This document shows positions 25,669 to 35,849 of a stretch of DNA of 64,000 nt, piece by piece; the stretch's first letter is position 1; each line of letters starts with the position of its first letter. Origin of the DNA: Glandiceps talaboti (Eukaryota > Hemichordata > Enteropneusta > Spengelidae); NCBI RefSeq assembly GCF_964340395.1, contig NC_135571.1, forward strand, positions 2,448,111 to 2,512,110. Direction: 5' to 3'. Made by a program: the position numbers and the translations under genes. The notes below the pieces were generated by a model. It saw nothing but the letters and a program-made list of their open reading frames with translations. It made no database searches and had not been told where the DNA came from.

Positions 25669-25734
25669 TGTATGGCCTGGGGACGGTACCAATGGCCACC
25701 TCTGGTCGGGGAGTATAGCCAGTGCTGGATACCC

Positions 25735-25985
25735 CAAGTCCCATTTTAGACCCGCTTTGACCAAAAATTCATACCCCATTTTAGACTATTACAGGTTTCT
25801 AAAATATGAAAGTTTTACATTTTCCTTAGGGGGCAACATTTTGGGACAATTAATAGCAGTTATGATTTGGTAAACTTTGGATGTTGGAACACATTTTAGA
25901 CCAAGCCAAATAATAAATAATGCAAAGTGTACCCCGTTTTAGACTCTTCAGCTCGAAAAAAACAGACCCCATTTTAGACCAATTG
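25735..25985 (+). repeat. Cluster of CCCATTTTAGAC motifs
   Basis: The motif CC(A/C)(C/T)(A/G)TTTTAGAC occurs five times (about 25742, 25779, 25892, 25935 and 25967) at irregular spacing within 240 bases. The remainder is not obviously repeated. Confidence 0.7.
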
Positions 25986-26200
25986 CAAAGGGCTAGAAAT
26001 CACAACCCAAAGTATGGCATGCGTACATATACATATACTCAAATAAGGGGAGTACCCCCCCCCCCCCCCCCATGGATGGATGGATGGATTGGTGGATGGA
26101 GAAACGTATACGTATGGATTCAGCTATGATACAAAACCAATCTCGCCTTTGTTTCCCTATTCATATTAAAACCACATTTCATTTCTTTTTCATTTTCCAG

Positions 26201-27669
26201 ACACATACATTTGAAAACAAACAGTTTAAATGAAGCAAGAGGTACACATGGCGAAGTTGGATGTTGCCGGCCGAAAAATTCCGTCTAATCATACTGCCGA
26301 CCATGACGTTGATGGCGCTATTCAAGATTTGGACATAAAGGTGAAAGAAGTCTTTCAGAGTATCATGCCATCGGCAAAAATTTCAAAGACCAAAGAATGG
26401 GAACGAAGTAAATCATGCGTCCGGGAAAAAGATGGACTATTAGGTTTCAAAGTTATGGGACCGTTCCAGAGTAGTAGTGAACAATACATGGAGATGGTTA
26501 CAACGCGGGAACAAGAGAAAAATGCTATTTTGTCACTACGACCTCCAAAACCAATTGTTTTACCCTCACAGATGAAAAAACCAGTGGTCCGTTCACCAAT
26601 TGATCCAAAGAGGGAGCTGTGGGAAGGTTCGTGGTCAAAATCATATATTTGGCCAAGTGTCGGCATTAGTGGCTATGAAATGGAACAAATAAACAGTTTT
26701 CGACAATACAGAATCAAGAGTCCACATATAAGTACCAAATTGTATCGGAACATTTCAGACAGCATAAACGAAAGAGATCTGAACCCGACAAGACGACACT
26801 TTGATTTGCCAATACAGTCGTCTTGTCCCACTTTCACGTCTTTAAAAACTTCTTACGAATCGTTTACGCGCTTGCCACTGCCTTCCAGTCCCGAATGTAT
26901 TTCCCACGACTCGGAAAAATGTGGAAAGAGTAACAACTGCGATGTCCTAGGACGTCGATTTTGTCGCTGTTGTTCCGAAAGTTTGATGAAAGAGAAATTC
27001 TCCGAAAGACAGCGAAGATATTATCCAAATTTACAGGTAACGGAACTTCAGCCCTGGGGCTGTTGGCCGCGAGCTCTGAGTCGACAGAATTTACGAGAAA
27101 TGGGCAATGTGAGAACAATTGCCAGTGCACCGCAACTTATAATGCAGAGAAGGTTAATGATGACGTCACATTTTAAATACCCTACTCTCGCCGACCGTCT
27201 CGTTAATTCTCGCAACGAAAAGGTGTCAGCTAGAACGTATACAACACCTGTAGACGATTCACACAGAAATGAAACTACTGTAAATTATCGGAAAAGACTC
27301 CCAAAGTTCAAGAAATTGTCATCGGATTCTTCTGTGCTTGATAAAAATTCCAACATGCCCCAGGTTGGGACAACAGACAAAGGCTTTTGTAATACGACTT
27401 CAGACGAAACCGTTAACGATGACGATGAACGTGTTGTCAGTTCTTCCAGCGGATATGCAAGTCTTCCGTACGATCGTCTGAAATCTGGGCACAGACATGT
27501 AAATGAAGGTGATGATGTCAGCAGCAGTGGTGATCCACCACCGTCCCCTTGTTCACCAATGCCAGTTCAACCTAATGTCGAATCTCAGTTCAATGTTAAA
27601 GGGCTATCGTTATCAGATGCGCATATGCGTGACACAAGCCTCATCACTAGAACAGCTGTTTCCGTTTAG
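26201..27669 (+). CDS. Orphan gene: 479-aa protein, terminal coding exon
   Basis: A strong 3' splice site (pyrimidine-rich tract ending TTTTCCAG at 26200) opens an exon whose first ATG is at 26230. The in-frame codon just before that ATG is TAA, so translation must start inside this exon. The frame runs 479 codons to a stop at 27667-27669. The protein is Ser-, Lys- and Arg-rich and looks mostly disordered. It has a Cys-rich patch near residues 224-250 (SEKCGKSNNCD, then RRFCRCCSES) that could bind metal, and a Ser/Pro-rich tail. There is no signal peptide or membrane segment, and I do not recognise the family. At least one upstream 5'UTR exon must exist but I cannot place it. A perfect TGACGTCA lies within the coding sequence near 27160 and is probably fortuitous. 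Confidence 0.75.
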
Positions 27670-27731
27670 CTTCAATATAACATATTTATGGGAAATTGTA
27701 AGATGACGGATACAAAACATAGAGGGGAAAG

Positions 27732-27737
27732 AATAAA
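27732..27737 (+). terminator. Poly(A) signal AATAAA for the 26.2-kb gene
   Basis: A canonical AATAAA 63 bases after the stop codon, followed by T-rich DNA. It fits a short 3'UTR. Confidence 0.65.
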
Positions 27738-27739
27738 CT

Positions 27740-28445
27740 TATTTTGTAGTTATAATTAATAATGACATTGTGTTTAGAGTTTTTTTTATTAGATTTAAAA
27801 ATCTATAACCTCAATTATATACTGAAGGTCACAAGTCGTACATATCCGATTTACATAATACATCATAACTGAATAATCCTGACACATACAAAACATAGAC
27901 ACACAGAAATACACACGGAGACAAACAGACAGAGCGACTACCATTCCCCAGTAATGTCTAGTTATTAATAATTTATTTATTTGTCAGCGCACGAGTATTT
28001 CCAAAGCATCAAACTAAATACTTTGACGAGCGCCTTCAACGGCCGATATATGAATGTTTTTTGTTTTATTTCGGACTTGTAATGATGTGCGCATACAAAT
28101 GTTTGTATATAACATGGACAATCTACTGTTGGTACAGTATTTTTATACACATTCCTCTTTGATTTGTACTTTTAGACATGCCCTTGAATTGAGACAAATC
28201 CCACCAGTGTACTTAATATCATGTTTTTATGAAAACTATTTTTTGACATTGTTGAAGTGTGTTTGGTTGTGTATTGTACGTACGTTTAGTTGGCAATCTT
28301 ATCAATATTATCACATTGATTTGACAGACATCTGGGTTCTTTATCATTCCTCTTAAATGTTGTCAAGGCGAATAAAAACATAGTGTCAATGATCTTGTAA
28401 CACAACATTACAGTTTATGTGCTGATATTAAAATGCTATGAAATG
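27740..28445. other. Intergenic stretch, nothing recognised
   Basis: AT-rich DNA between the 26.2-kb gene and the GA run. No credible open frame. Confidence 0.5.
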
Positions 28446-28657
<212 letters not shown>

Positions 28658-28889
28658 TGTTTGTCCATAGATCTAGAGACTGGAGGGGACGTACCCTCCA
28701 TTGTCGTGGTTTGTCAAGCTATCGCATAAAAAGCCGTACCAGCTTTAGGTACGTACATGTCGAAGTTATTTTGGGTCCACATGAGTTGTTCTGTGTTTTT
28801 ATATAGGTTCATCAAAATCTATTTTCAAGTCATAGATAGTCGGACGACACATTTCGATCGGGGTATTCCAACGAAAATCATAAACCCTC

Positions 28890-29305
28890 CTCAATGAAAC
28901 GTCGCCTGGCTCGACAAAAATCTCATTCACATTGCTACATTTTATCGTCTGGGTAGACACAGCGTTTCGTCAATCGTCTGGCGTGACAAACATCTTTACC
29001 AATATTGTAATGTTACACTTTCTTTGAGCTAGCTACCATTACCATCGTCTCCAAATTTATACATCCCTGGTACATTGTAAATCTAAAGTTGGCACTTTCT
29101 TTGATATTTTTGAGACAATTGACTAAAATGTATCAATTGTAATTCAGTTCCTGTCGTGCCAGATGATAACATGTGGAAATATTAATTAATTTTTTGTCCA
29201 GCCAGACAAGAAGATATAACATCAAAGAGATATTTTGTCTAGCCAGACAAAAGACTTTAGCAATGACCAATGTTCGTGACGTCCAGCCAGGCGATGACAT
29301 TTTGC
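28890..29305. repeat. Foldback-like locus 2
   Basis: The same ~50-bp unit as at 23180-23520. Three units point one way (CGCCTGGCTCGACAAAAATC at about 28903, and related strings near 28942 and 28975). Four point the other way (GTGCCAGATGAT, GTCCAGCCAGACAAG, GTCTAGCCAGACAAAAG and GTCCAGCCAGGCGATG, 29155-29300). The two half-arrays are inverted about a non-repeat centre. Confidence 0.75.
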
Positions 29306-29310
29306 TTCAG

Positions 29311-29493
29311 GGTTTCTGATTCTATCGCGGTACCTGCAATGACATGGGATCGAGGGAGAAAGCGGTCAACGCGTCCACTTCTCGCCGATGGCCGATGGGG
29401 CATACATTTAAAACTCGACTATTTTGGTCATTTTAACGAATATTGGTCTCGGAATGCATCGAATGAATCCATGATCTCAATATCGCCCGAAGT
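29311..29493 (+). CDS. Putative coding exon A of an unrecognised gene
   Basis: An open frame ends in a strong donor (GAAGT then GTAAGT at 29494). It begins after a plausible acceptor (TTTTGCTTCAG, 29310), or alternatively starts at the ATG at 29270 or 29338. The peptide is basic and more evenly composed than the surroundings, with a segment ADGRWGIHLKLDYFGHFNE. It leaves phase 2 and joins in frame to exon B. The 5' edge abuts the foldback repeat. The family is not recognised. Confidence 0.4.
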
Positions 29494-30069
29494 GTAAGTA
29501 TATGCGGGTCAATGTTTACTGCTGTACACTTTGTCACTGTGCATTTGTTACTAAAGCATAGACAGTGAAGGGGAAACCAGTCTATGACAAAAGTAACCTT
29601 CTGTGTTATTGTTGGTGTGAACTTTAAGGAGCGGGACAATTTGTAAAGAAGGGTTTGCAATGTAGGCTAGGCTAAGCACAGACAAATATGACATGTAGGG
29701 GAAATATAATGTTGCGCCTTTAATCCACGCATCTCAGTATCAGTTGAATCTGAAAAAGAGTCGTGGAATCGAGTTTTTAGCTCTCAAATGTTTTCGTAAA
29801 AATGGCAAAACTTTGTTATTTGACTAAATCTGACAGTTGTTATTTGATAAACAATTTCAGTTCGAAAAATTTAGAAAAAATGATTCCGACTAGAAATCTG
29901 TCGCGTGCAACGGCACTAAGTAGTGACGATCGTGGTTGAGAGTCCAAAAACTGTCGAGAATCCCGCCAACAGACTAAAAGATTCGTTGACAGCACCAGGG
30001 TAGTGTTACACTATTTAATGATACTTAGAATACCAAAAGGATATTCTTACCTAACGGTCTTTATCACAG

Positions 30070-30304
30070 GCTGTTGCGGAGCTGCACCAAGTACTTGGTT
30101 TCATCCATAAATCAGTCAGCGTCCTGGCAAGTTCCCGTATCTAGCGTCGTCATTGACTTTCTTCGGAACCGGAGGTTTCCGATTTTCAACGATGACATGC
30201 ACCCTCGTTCCACTATAATAGCAACGAAATCAGGTCCACGGGTTTTTACTTGTCGATTACGCAAGCGCGCACACACACACACACACACACACAGGGACGC
30301 GTAA
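30070..30304 (+). CDS. Putative coding exon B, joins exon A in frame
   Basis: A good acceptor (TCTTTATCACAG, ending 30069) is followed by a frame of 78 codons that continues exon A without a stop across a 576-bp intron. It contains WQVPVSSVVIDFLRNRRF and then a basic stretch. It runs into a (CA)n tract and stops at 30302-30304, so the true 3' end may be an earlier donor. Both exons are richer in CpG than their flanks. The product is unknown. The phase match and the strong splice sites are the evidence; composition alone would be weak. Confidence 0.4.
30265..30293. repeat. (CA)n microsatellite
   Basis: Short CA run overlapping the end of putative exon B. A second, similar run lies at about 30507-30532. 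Confidence 0.9.
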
Positions 30305-30676
30305 TCTTACTTATACGAATGGAGAAAAACAATACCATAGCCAATTATATTGTCAGTGTATCAAGTGAGCATAATGCGGCATGGAGAATACTTACATTCG
30401 AAGCAACAATATTCAAGTTTGTAGTCGTCGCACTGGCAGGTATAAAATCCTCAAGCCAAGCAACATTACGTGTCCTGTGAACAGACACAGACACAGACAG
30501 GTACCCTCACACACACACACACACACACACACATTTCGCCATTATTAATCACACATTTGATGCCTTACTCTATTTGTTTTTATTTACACAAACAAGCTCT
30601 CAACACATTATGTACATGCACTGCGTCAGCAAAAAAAAATCACTTAAAAATTTAGTTCCAAATTGAATAAATTACT

Positions 30677-30722
30677 AATTAATTGATTAATTGATTGATT
30701 GATTAATTGATTGATTGATTGC
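30677..30722. repeat. (ATTG)n microsatellite
   Basis: About eleven imperfect ATTG units. Confidence 0.85.
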
Positions 30723-31451
30723 AAAGGTGACAATTAATGTAATAACTGAAATCCTGCAAAGCTGGAAAGACCTTCTTTCCAGCAAAGATTGATCACATCC
30801 TGTTGGAATAAAAATGTACATTTTACTTCTAATAAAGTCATTAAAACTCCTCCCCCCCCTAACAATGCAGTAGTCCCCCCCCCTAACCCCGAAGAATGCA
30901 GTCGTCCAATGTTGAAAGACATGACCATAAAAGAGGAGAATGCTTTGCATAAATCTAAATTTTTTTCCAAAAATAAATTGCTAAATTCTAACAAAAAAAT
31001 AATCATTTGCTTTTTGGGTCAATTTCATTTTTATATGCAAAAACATTTTCACATTAGGGAGGTAGCAAACAGATTATCCCATGATCCATTGCAGCTATTT
31101 CATATTCAAATTAGCTGCCATTTTGCATAGCAAGCAAGTACATGAAAAGGGTACATCTGATTTAATAGGTTAATTTTTAGAGCATTTGATTCATTAAGAA
31201 GAAAACCTTAATGTTGCGCAAGATTTGGTATTCAATTTGTGTTGTATGAATTATGTGTATTTGTTTTATGACAAGTATTGACATTACAGACTACACATTC
31301 CAATAAATGAATTCACATTATACCAAACACAAACAAAATTGTAAACATTTGTACTGGAAATAAAGGATTTCTTCTCTGGTGATACAGTCACGACATCGCA
31401 TTGGTTCTGTGATTCCAAGTCACAACAACACAATGTGTTGTGGTCCTCTAA

Positions 31452-31500
31452 ATGCACTCTCGCAAACCAGGGCTGTTATTTTTTCTGCTACACTTCCACT
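31452..31500 (+). repeat. Short dispersed repeat shared with 10617-10655
   Basis: GCAAACCAGGGCTGTTATTT matches the reverse complement of the 10.6-kb locus with one difference. The surrounding 150 bases have higher GC than their neighbours and may be the remains of the same element. Confidence 0.5.
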
Positions 31501-31589
31501 GGGACGGCGCATTAAAACAGGCCATGGTTTGCGACAATGCTCCAAATGTGACAAAAAATCCAAAATCCTTATAATTTTCCAAAATTAAG

Positions 31590-33311
31590 CTCACATGGGT
31601 ATACAATCAAATTAATCTTCAATTTTCTCCTCATTAAGTTTCAAAAACACTATAACATAAGGGGTCTCACTAGTTGTCTTTGACTCATAAAAACATAGCC
31701 CCTTAGGTCACACACATTTTCCAAGGCTGAATGAAAAAGAAATACTGGGTGAAAAATATCAGATCACATCACTCATTTTCCTCAGCGAAGAACACAAAAA
31801 TGTTGGGAATACAAGATAATAATCATGAAATTACAGAACACGATCATTTTGCCTGCCAATAAAAAGTTGTTTTGTCTCATGAGTTGCATGTATTACAAGA
31901 ACACTGATTGGTTAGTTCTTAGATCAGATACAGAGCTAACGAATCAAATCTTTCCTTACAGTGTTGTTGAGGACGATACATTGTACCCTACAAGGACACC
32001 TACCATCGAACAATTTGAAAACATTCACAATTTACTGCAAATATAAATGTACACAGAAATATCCCACTTTGTCTGGGCATACAAATTTTCCATTAGAATA
32101 TACATATTTAACAGTGTTTCTGTGAAGGACAGCTAGAAGGTAAAATCTACCTAGCTGGGTTCTCACACAATTATATTGGAATTGAAACATTGCCATTCTA
32201 ACCCCTTTTTACCTTTCTGTTATCAGGGTTCCCCAACCTTAGCAAAAAACACTGAACATGTATTTAACTTCATGCTTTCTGGCCCTACTGAGTTATCATA
32301 ATTTCTGTGATTTTTGAAACTTTTTGGCATTAAATTTTAGTATGGTGTGAGAAAATTTGCTCAAGACTTCAGATGACCTTTGTGTGACCCCAGACTTCAT
32401 ATCAGAATATCCTTAAGTGTCATTTCATTTGTTGTTAAGTTTTCTAAATGCAAAAGCTCCCTCCCCAGCAACAAGACTTCAAAACATATGTACAACATGC
32501 TGTGAACTTCAGTAATCATGTGCATGACCTTTGACAGAGTTTCTGAAGGTTGTTGCACAAAGTTGAATTATGACAGTAGATCATTAACATTGTTAACCCT
32601 CTAACCAAATACATATAAGTTATTGCATCTTGAACAGTGCCCAGCAATAAGAAGTGAAGGTTTACACATGAGTATACTTTTCAATAAACTTTTTTTACCA
32701 AGTTAAATACAGTCGAAAATGTCAACTCAAGTTATCATTTACATAGTTGTGATGTCATCTACAGTCGATACCATTAACAAATTTCACATTTCTCAATAAT
32801 AAACACATCACAGTAAGTAACAAATTGTGCTAAATTACCATCAAAAACTTAATGTCTGACATCATAGTCTACAAACAGCACCTGCTATTAATAACTCATT
32901 CATTTACATGGCCATCATTTAAACATAACAAAAGAAGGCAAAATTGCATATTTAGACACATTTTTGGTTCAACTGTCAAAGTCTCTAACTGATTGGCAAA
33001 GGTTACAATTCTCCATCATTTTCATCGTACAATAGATAGCACTTAACATTTCAGTGAACAGTGCCCTCAAGTATCATTTTCAGAGAATGGCACTCAAAAA
33101 ACATTTTCAGTGACAATGCCCTCAAGTAACATTTCAGTGAACAATGCCCTCAAGTAAATTAAAGGGGAAAGTCAGAATACAATGGGTTAAGTTCATTTTC
33201 AGGATATATGAGAGTTATAGTAGAGATAATGCAATTGCTTTTTAAGCATGTCATTTGAACAGCTCTAAGTGTTATATCAACGTCAAAATAATCCCCTATC
33301 TGACTTGCACT
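31590..33311. other. Intergenic stretch, nothing recognised
   Basis: AT-rich, no credible frame. The string GTTCCCCAACCTTAGCAAAA near 32230 recurs almost exactly near 63115 (see findings). A short duplicated segment with CCCTCAAGTA lies at about 33062-33160. Confidence 0.5.
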
Positions 33312-33945
33312 TGTAAAGGCCATAGATTCAATCCTAGGTTCTCACATTAGTGTTATCTTATCAGTGGAGACTTAAGGGCCAGGGTTTCAATCCTAGGTTC
33401 TCACATTAGTGTTATCTTATCAGTGGAGACTTAAACGCCAGGGTTTTAATCCCAGGTTCTCACATTAGTGTTATCTTATCAGTGTAGACTTAAACGCCAA
33501 AGATTCAATCCCAGGTTCTCACATTAGTGTTATCTTATCAGTGGAGACTTAAAGGCCAGGGTTTCAATCCCAGGTTCTCACATTAGTGTTATCTTATCAG
33601 TGGGGACTTAAAGGCCAGGGTTTCAATCCCAGGTTCTCACATTAGTGTTATCTTATCAGTGGAGACTTAATGGCCAGGGTTTCAATCCCAGGTTCTCACA
33701 TTAGTGTTATCTTATCAGTGGAGACTTAAGGGCCAGGGTTTTAATCCCAGGTTCTCACATTAGTGTTATCTTATCAGTGGAGACTTAAAGGCCAGGGTTT
33801 CAATCCTAGGTTCTCACATTAGTGTTATCTTATCAGTGGAGACTTAAAGGCCAGGGTTTCAATCCCAGGTTCTCACATTAGTGTTATCTTATCAGTGGAG
33901 ACTTAAAGGCCAGAGATTCAATCCTAGGTTCTCACATTAGCATTT
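33312..33945. repeat. 59-bp minisatellite, about 10.7 copies
   Basis: Units are exactly 59 bases (for example CTCACATTAG at 33341, 33400 and 33459) and 90% or more alike. Each unit contains GGGTTTCAATCCCAGG or a close form, which superficially resembles a tRNA B-box/T-arm. There is no A-box or cloverleaf, so I do not call tRNA. Confidence 0.97.
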
Positions 33946-35218
33946 TCTCATAAGGATTACAAAGACCATTCTTTTGTTTTCGACCCATTTTTTCTCTAGC
34001 TGTACCAGACAACTTTTTTTTTTTTATCAGATTTAAACTTAATCCTAATCTGAACTTGCCCCTTTAAATTCTGTTCTTACAGTAAAAATACAACGCATCA
34101 TCCAATCCATGGTCAATATTACATGTCCTGGCCAAGATGAAATACATAATGCTTAACTTCCCTACAAAGAAGCAAGGCACTTTTTACAACACCTTCTCAT
34201 AATTAAGAACTTATCCAAAATCTAAATATACAATCAAAAAATCCAGGTGATCGTTTTCTATAAGACAGCCTACAAGCAGCACTGATCAACAACAACATCC
34301 GCAAACAGTGTTTAAGAACATCACATACAAACAGCGCCCCCTACAGTCCAAACAACAAAACTACGGTAGTTTGACAAGATTCAAATCAAGAAACCACTAG
34401 AAGATTGACATACATGTATTTGTTTTCGAGGATAGAACCAATTTTTTTTTCTGCAAAGTTCGCATGTAACTATGTGTTCACTTTAATCTTGAGACACATC
34501 AAATGTTCCGTATGACAAAGAAATTTTGCAAAAAGTTTGATAAAATGTTCCCAATATTTGACACATTTTGTACTTAAACAACTGTTAAACATAACTGCAG
34601 CCATTACCATTATCTATATAGTTAAATTACAACAACAAACCATAATGCTCACTCAATACCATTTCTTCAAACTGTATCTTTTTCAAAAACCCAGAAAGGA
34701 AGATTGTAAAGCTATGTCAAGACATCATAATAAGCTGGAATATTTTACATCATTTGACCAAAAGTAGTCTTGTGATTGGTTTGACCATTTTTCATGTTGG
34801 CTTTAAGTCTAATTTTCCCTCACCAAATCTCCCATAAAATGAGAGTATAGATACTAAATATATTATGCAGTAACCAAGACAACACAAATACGCAGATACA
34901 AAAAATCTCTAAAACCCTGTGTTTGCAAAAGGCAGTACATCTGCGATGATACCCTAGTAACAATGAGGGGGTAAAATTTGCTGATTTGCAATGTTTTGTA
35001 CTACAAGCAACCATACCAATGAACTGAGTAAAAAAGATGTCATATTAGTCAGATTTTGATTCACATGAATTTTTCAAGATGGAAATACTGAAGAGTGGTC
35101 TACAGTTTGAGCAAACAAGGAACACCATCTTATAAACACTAAAAAAAAAGAAATTGAGAGCGGTTTTACTGCTTTGAAAACTAACCCTGCATGCTCAGAT
35201 CAGAGAAAATATAACTTT

Positions 35219-35430
35219 TTAACCCTTTCATTCCTAGAGACGACATTGGAATAAATAGAAACTTGATTGTAAGAACATTTTCTAAAATTTAAGAATATTA
35301 CTTCATTGGGAAGTAATATTTCTTGAATTCTGATCTAAAATAAAGTTGATCTTTTTCCAAAAATTACAGAGAAACAAGAATTTTTGTTCAAAAATTTTGG
35401 CGGGAAAGTTTCTAGTCCTGAAAGGGTTAA
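35219..35430. mobile_element. TTAA-flanked MITE (piggyBac-like ends)
   Basis: A 212-bp element bounded by TTAA on both sides. The left end reads TTAACCCTTTCATTCCTAGA and the right end, reverse-complemented, reads TTAACCCTTTCAGGACTAGA, with three mismatches. TTAA target sites with CCC-starting termini are typical of piggyBac-superfamily elements. There is no transposase frame, so it is non-autonomous. It lies 300 bp beyond the 3' end of the BAK coding region. Confidence 0.75.
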
Positions 35431-35603
35431 GCATACAAGATCCAGCTGCTCTTGCCATTGCATTTCCTGATAAAGCTACTCAATGTTTAAATGAAAACTT
35501 AACAACATCAAATAAATATTTTCCGACAAAGTACGATGATACAACACTGGAGGTAAAACCAGACCTTTTGAGTTTGAAATCGCTTTTGAAATAATTCTTG
35601 TAT

Positions 35604-35609
35604 TTTAAT
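35604..35609 (-). terminator. Candidate poly(A) signal ATTAAA for BAK
   Basis: The minus strand reads ATTAAA about 130 bases past the BAK stop. No canonical AATAAA is closer on that strand. The 3' end could lie further downstream. Confidence 0.3.
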
Positions 35610-35738
35610 GTTCTCTTGTACTTCATAAAGTCAATAGACTGGCTGCTTGACTGGTGATATAAATGTTGGTATGTATTGATGCTGGTTCAAATTGGTTAAA
35701 ATTCACGAGTTGATTTAAGGAATGGTAGCGTACGTGGG

Positions 35739-35849
35739 TTATCTTCTACTGAATGCGATACAAGCAAGGGTAGTAACCGCTGCTATTACAACTACAACAC
35801 CAACAGCCTTCCAGCCTGGTTCTTCTAGCTGATAGTAAAGAGCAGATGC
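35739..35849 (-). CDS. BAK1: BAK coding exon 4: tail anchor and stop
   Basis: Acceptor CTATAG ends at 35850. Thirty-six residues begin ASALYYQLEEPGW, followed by about 18 mostly aliphatic residues and a basic FSRR end, then TAA. Length and charge suit mitochondrial tail-anchor insertion. Confidence 0.9.
   Translation of the reverse strand, partial: ASALYYQLEEPGWKAVGVVVVIAAVTTLACIAFSRR

Noticed and set aside
33312-33945. Tandem tRNA genes
   Set aside because: Only a T-arm-like segment is present. No acceptor stem, D-arm or A-box can be folded around it.
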